This document shows positions 5,186 to 7,770 of a DNA stretch of 7,770 bases, piece after piece. Every line of letters starts with the position of its first letter. Position 1 is the stretch's first letter. This DNA comes from WHTB01 sp050699035 (GTDB taxonomy: Bacteria; Actinomycetota; Actinomycetes; Propionibacteriales; Nocardioidaceae). Under the pieces are notes generated by a model. The model was not told where the DNA came from. It ran no database searches and was given only the letters and a program-made list of their open reading frames with translations. The position numbers and the translations under genes were made by a program. Location: NCBI GenBank assembly GCA_050699035.1, contig JBOHDE010000191.1, positions 1 to 7,770 of the forward strand, in the 5' to 3' direction.

Positions 5186-7014
5186 GCGGCAGGATCGCGG
5201 GAGCCGCGCCGCGCCGCCGTGTGCGGTGAGAAGCGGGCGAGCGGGTTGGCGAGGCTGCCGACCAGCTGGAGCGCCGCCGACGGGTCGGCCAGGTCCACCA
5301 TCTGCGTGTTGTCGCGCAACTGCAGCCGGTTGAGGCAGGACAACGGGAACCGCTCGGTGAAGATGTCGTACCGCTCGAACCGATGCGCGAGCCGCGGCGC
5401 CGAGGCCTGGTAGTCGGCGACGCAGGACGCGACGGTCGACCAGAAGGCGTCCTCGTCCAGCGTGCCGTCGGCCGCCAGCGTCGCGCTGAGGAACCGGAGG
5501 AAGCTGTCGAACACGTCGGTGAAGATCGACAGCATCTTCTCCCCGTCGGGGATGTCGGCCCGGATCCGCTCGATCGCCGCCGGCAGGTCCCGGCTCGCAT
5601 CCAGCACCACGATCTCCTCGGCGATGTCCTTCATGACGACCCGCACCGGGGCGCCGTCCTCGAGCACCAGGATGACGTTCTCGCCGTGCGGCATGAAGAC
5701 CAGGTCGTACGCGTAGAAGCAGTGCAGCAGCGGGACGAGGTACGCGTCGAGGTAACGGCGCAGCCAGTCCTCGGCGGCGAGGCCCGACTCCTCGATCAGG
5801 GCCCCGACCACGGCGCCCCCGTCACGGTCGACGTGCAGCAGCGACGCCATCGTGGCCAGGCGCTGGCCCGGGCGGACCGACGGGACCGGGCTCTCCCGCC
5901 AGAGCGCGGCAAGCATCTTCAGGTACGGCGACCCCGGCGCCGCGGCCGCCTCGAAGTGCTCGGGGTGGTAGCCGACGGCGGCCCGTTCGCGCAGCACCGT
6001 GAACCGCGTTCGCGCGAGTACGTCGTCGCCCGCGACCAGCTCGGCGACCCAGTCGTTGATCGCGGGCGTGGCCTTCATGTACGCCGCCGACAGCCCACGG
6101 AGGAAGCCCATGTTCAGGACCGACAGCGCCGTCTTCACGTAGTGCCTCGACGGCTCGCTGCTGTTGAAGAACGTGCGGATCGACTGCTGCGGCAGGTAGT
6201 TGTCGTCACCGTGGCCGAGGCACACCAGGTGCTGCCGGGCGACGTCGGCGGCGAACGTCACGGACAGCCGGTTCCACCACTGCCACGGGTGTACGGGCAC
6301 CAGGTAGTAGTCGCCTATGTCGAGCCCGAGGTCGGTCAGCGCGCCGGCGTAGCGCGCACGCGTCGCCGGAGCCAGCTCGGCGCCGATCAGCCGGTCGTAG
6401 TCGAGACCCGCCGAGCAGGAGAACGTGGCGCGCGTGCGCCGCACCGCCAGCCAGATCAGCCGGACCGGCGCCGACGCCTCCGGCGCGTACGCCAGGTAGT
6501 CCTGAGCATCGAGCCCGAGCCGCCCGTTGTTGGCGACGAAGCACGGGTGTCCCTCGGTCATCGCGCCCTCGATGGTCTGGAAGTCGGCGCGGGCGAGCGT
6601 GCGCGCGTCCAGGCTCGGCCTGGCCAGCTTGAATGCGCTGCTGGCCAGCGTGCTGGCGATCTCCTCCAGATAGACGGGCAACACCCGGTCGTCGAGCCCG
6701 AGCCTCAGGCGCAGCTCCAGCACCAGGTCGAGCGCGTCGAGCGGGAGCTCGGCCGGACCACGGAGCCGGCGGATGCTGTCGGCGTCGACGTCCCAGTGGT
6801 CCAGGGCGAGCAGCCGGGCCGAGAACCGGTACTCCACCGACCGGTCGTCGCTGCGGACGACGTACTCATCCCGGCCCCTCCGCTCCGGGGTGAGGAGGCG
6901 TTCGTGGGAGAACTCGGCGAGCGCCTTGCGGACCAGCGAGCGGTTCGCGCGGGCCCAGTGCTGGGGCGTCAGGTGTGCGACGGCTGTTCGTGGGTCGGGC
7001 TGATGGGTGGTCAA
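5182..7014 (-). CDS. desD: Desferrioxamine-type NIS siderophore synthetase (IucA/IucC family, DesD-like)
   Basis: This 610-residue enzyme should use ATP to adenylate a carboxylate and condense it with amines, joining and cyclising N-hydroxy-N-succinyl-cadaverine units in the cytoplasm. Family motifs are intact: EGHPCFVANNGRLG (154-167), VHPWQWWN (241-248), SIRTF (278-282), KTALSVLNMGFLRGLS (294-309), MPHGENVIL (441-449) and MKDIAEE (461-467). The C-terminal FhuF-like region follows, including PLSCLNRLQLRDN (557-569). Length and motifs match DesD/AlcC-type synthetases. The start is taken as TTG at 7014-7012: AAAGGAG (7030-7024) lies 9 nt upstream and no ATG or GTG offers a better N terminus. 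It is the last gene of the des operon here and ends in a hairpin shared with the reductase. The exact product (desferrioxamine, bisucaberin or similar) is inferred from family, not proven. Confidence 0.94.
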   Translation of the reverse strand: MTTHQPDPRTAVAHLTPQHWARANRSLVRKALAEFSHERLLTPERRGRDEYVVRSDDRSVEYRFSARLLALDHWDVDADSIRRLRGPAELPLDALDLVLELRLRLGLDDRVLPVYLEEIASTLASSAFKLARPSLDARTLARADFQTIEGAMTEGHPCFVANNGRLGLDAQDYLAYAPEASAPVRLIWLAVRRTRATFSCSAGLDYDRLIGAELAPATRARYAGALTDLGLDIGDYYLVPVHPWQWWNRLSVTFAADVARQHLVCLGHGDDNYLPQQSIRTFFNSSEPSRHYVKTALSVLNMGFLRGLSAAYMKATPAINDWVAELVAGDDVLARTRFTVLRERAAVGYHPEHFEAAAAPGSPYLKMLAALWRESPVPSVRPGQRLATMASLLHVDRDGGAVVGALIEESGLAAEDWLRRYLDAYLVPLLHCFYAYDLVFMPHGENVILVLEDGAPVRVVMKDIAEEIVVLDASRDLPAAIERIRADIPDGEKMLSIFTDVFDSFLRFLSATLAADGTLDEDAFWSTVASCVADYQASAPRLAHRFERYDIFTERFPLSCLNRLQLRDNTQMVDLADPSAALQLVGSLANPLARFSPHTAARRGSRDPAA

Positions 7015-7603
7015 CCGGGCTCACTCCTTTGCTGCAGTCCCCGGCGGCGGTGGCCGCGAGATACTGATCTCGGGTGCAGGTGCTGAGGTAGGCGTCCTTG
7101 TCCCTCAGGGAGATTGTCCCCTGCACACGGAACCCGACGGCCGCGTTGAGCGCGTGCACCGGTCGGTTGCGGACGTCTGGTTCGACGACGATGCGGTACG
7201 CGCCGGGGTCGGCGAACAGCATCTCCATCACGGTGCCGATCACCGCGCGGGTGAAACCGTGCACCGGCGTACGGGTCGGCGCGACCAGGAAGTGCATGCC
7301 GACGTCTCCCGGCTGGACCGGGTAGAAACCTCCGATCTCGTCGTGGGTCGGGTCGTAGCGCTCGACCAGAAACGCCGGCCGACCCTCGTGCAGCCCGAGG
7401 TATGCGTCGTGCGACGTCGTAGCCGCGATCGTGGCGTACTGCCGTTCGACGTCGGACACCGCCGCATCCTGCAGCTGCCAGAACACCGCCTTGGGATGAG
7501 TGACCCAGCGGTGCAGGAGTGCGGAGTCGGCTCGCGGGTCGAGGTGGCGGACGGCCAGCTCGCCCAGCCGTACGTCGCGACGCCTGAACACGACCTCGGT
7601 CAT
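6866..7603 (-). CDS. desC: Siderophore N-acyltransferase (GNAT, DesC/AlcB/IucB-like) with a frame-extended C terminus
   Basis: The core (about residues 1-187) is a GNAT acyltransferase that transfers an acyl group from acyl-CoA to the hydroxylamine made by DesB. Family stretches include FWQLQDAAVSDVERQY (41-56), ERYDPTHDEIGGFYPVQPGD (81-100), VGMHFLVAP (101-109) and the acetyl-CoA site region RIVVEPDVRNRPVHALNAAV (137-156). The ATG at 7603-7601 overlaps the desB stop (ATGA); there is no ribosome-binding site, so it depends on coupling. A GTG at 7639 is a less likely start. As sequenced the frame stays open to a TGA at 6866 (245 residues), with a Pro/Arg-rich tail made from desD sequence in another frame. 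Removing one G from the GGGG at 7042-7039 would end the protein at 193 residues (ending TAAKE) with TGA at 7023-7021, nearer the usual family size. I suspect a frameshift or base-call error in a functionally minor tail. Confidence 0.8.
   Translation of the reverse strand: MTEVVFRRRDVRLGELAVRHLDPRADSALLHRWVTHPKAVFWQLQDAAVSDVERQYATIAATTSHDAYLGLHEGRPAFLVERYDPTHDEIGGFYPVQPGDVGMHFLVAPTRTPVHGFTRAVIGTVMEMLFADPGAYRIVVEPDVRNRPVHALNAAVGFRVQGTISLRDKDAYLSTCTRDQYLAATAAGDCSKGVSPVDHPSARPTNSRRTPDAPALGPREPLAGPQGARRVLPRTPPHPGAEGPG
7024..7030 (-). promoter_or_regulatory. Shine-Dalgarno supporting the TTG start of desD
   Basis: On the minus strand AAAGGAG is followed by TGA (7023-7021) and then, after 6 more bases, the TTG at 7014. 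The TGA would be the stop of desC if one base were removed from the GGGG run at 7042-7039, a typical stop/restart junction. As sequenced, the desC frame passes through this TGA out of phase. Confidence 0.65.
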
Positions 7604-7770
7604 CCGAGCACGCCCGCGAGCCGCGACCGGTCGCCGCACGGTGCGGTGAACTCCTGGAACGCGATGGAGGTCTCGACCGGGTAGTGCTCACGGCCGAGCA
7701 GTTCGCGGATGATGCACGAGTTGCGGTAGCTCGCCATCCCGAGGTCGGGCGCGACGAAGCCGTGGGTGTG
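7600..7770 (-). CDS. desB: L-lysine/diamine N6-monooxygenase (DesB-like), C-terminal fragment
   Basis: The minus strand from the right edge reads 56 codons, beginning HTHGFVAPDLGMASYRNSCI, continuing IRELLGREHYPVETSIAFQE and ending GVLG before TGA at 7602-7600. HTHGF-APDLGM-SYRNSCIIRELLGREHYPVE is the characteristic C terminus of FAD/NADPH-dependent lysine or cadaverine N-hydroxylases of siderophore pathways (DesB, AlcA, IucD). These hydroxylate the terminal amine before acylation by DesC. The FAD- and NADPH-binding parts lie beyond the window. The last codons overlap the desC start by 4 nt (ATGA), showing an operon with tight coupling. The fragment is too short to tell a cadaverine-preferring from a lysine-preferring enzyme; the DesD- and DesC-like neighbours favour DesB. 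Confidence 0.88.
   Translation of the reverse strand, partial: HTHGFVAPDLGMASYRNSCIIRELLGREHYPVETSIAFQEFTAPCGDRSRLAGVLG

Noticed and set aside
5383..7086. 567-residue open frame on the plus strand across desD
   Set aside because: It is antisense to a gene with many intact family motifs, its translation is Arg/Val/Gln/Gly-rich low-complexity sequence with no recognisable domain, and such frames are expected opposite high-GC genes.
5182..7770. Iron box (IdeR/DmdR site) controlling the des genes
   Set aside because: The des operon promoter should lie upstream of desA/desB beyond the right edge, and I saw no convincing iron-box dyad inside the available part.

Overview
The window is high-GC, gene-dense DNA with GTG/TTG starts and C/G-ending codons, typical of an actinomycete. 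The left-edge gene looks like a DUF222/13E12-type HNH endonuclease, which together with a desferrioxamine-type cluster fits a Nocardioidaceae-like soil actinobacterium. That placement is an inference; no rRNA or other phylogenetic marker is present.

Layout from left to right: (1) positions 1-84, minus strand: the first 28 residues of a DUF222/HNH-like protein that runs off the left edge. (2) 230-637 and 698-1141, both minus: a small four-helix membrane protein and a small soluble DUF1579/lipocalin-like protein, possibly cotranscribed. (3) 1142-1234: a divergent intergenic region with a perfect 15-bp inverted repeat, read here as operator and promoter. (4) 1235-3810, plus: a compact operon of a DrrA-family ABC ATPase, a DrrB-like ABC-2 permease and a MerR-family regulator. 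This is a self-regulated drug-efflux module in which the regulator probably acts on the inverted repeat. (5) 3811-4335: about 525 bp without a convincing gene but rich in palindromes, including a 23-bp perfect inverted repeat with a diverged partial copy 74 bp downstream. (6) 4336-5166, plus: an aldo/keto reductase with an intact catalytic tetrad. (7) 5163-5185: a hairpin between convergent genes that includes both stop codons. (8) 5182-7770, minus: the tail of a hydroxamate siderophore operon in the order desB (3' end only), desC, desD.

The siderophore genes form a pathway. DesB N-hydroxylates the diamine, DesC acylates the hydroxylamine, and DesD, an NIS synthetase, condenses and cyclises the units into a desferrioxamine-type chelator. 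The decarboxylase desA and any iron box would lie beyond the right edge. The desC frame does not stop where expected but runs about 150 nt into desD; deleting one G from a GGGG run would restore a short tail and a stop just before desD.

I found no CRISPR array, tRNA, rRNA, complete mobile element or clearly new defence or biosynthetic system. The points most worth checking are the divergent MerR operator, the palindromic repeat element and the desC/desD junction.
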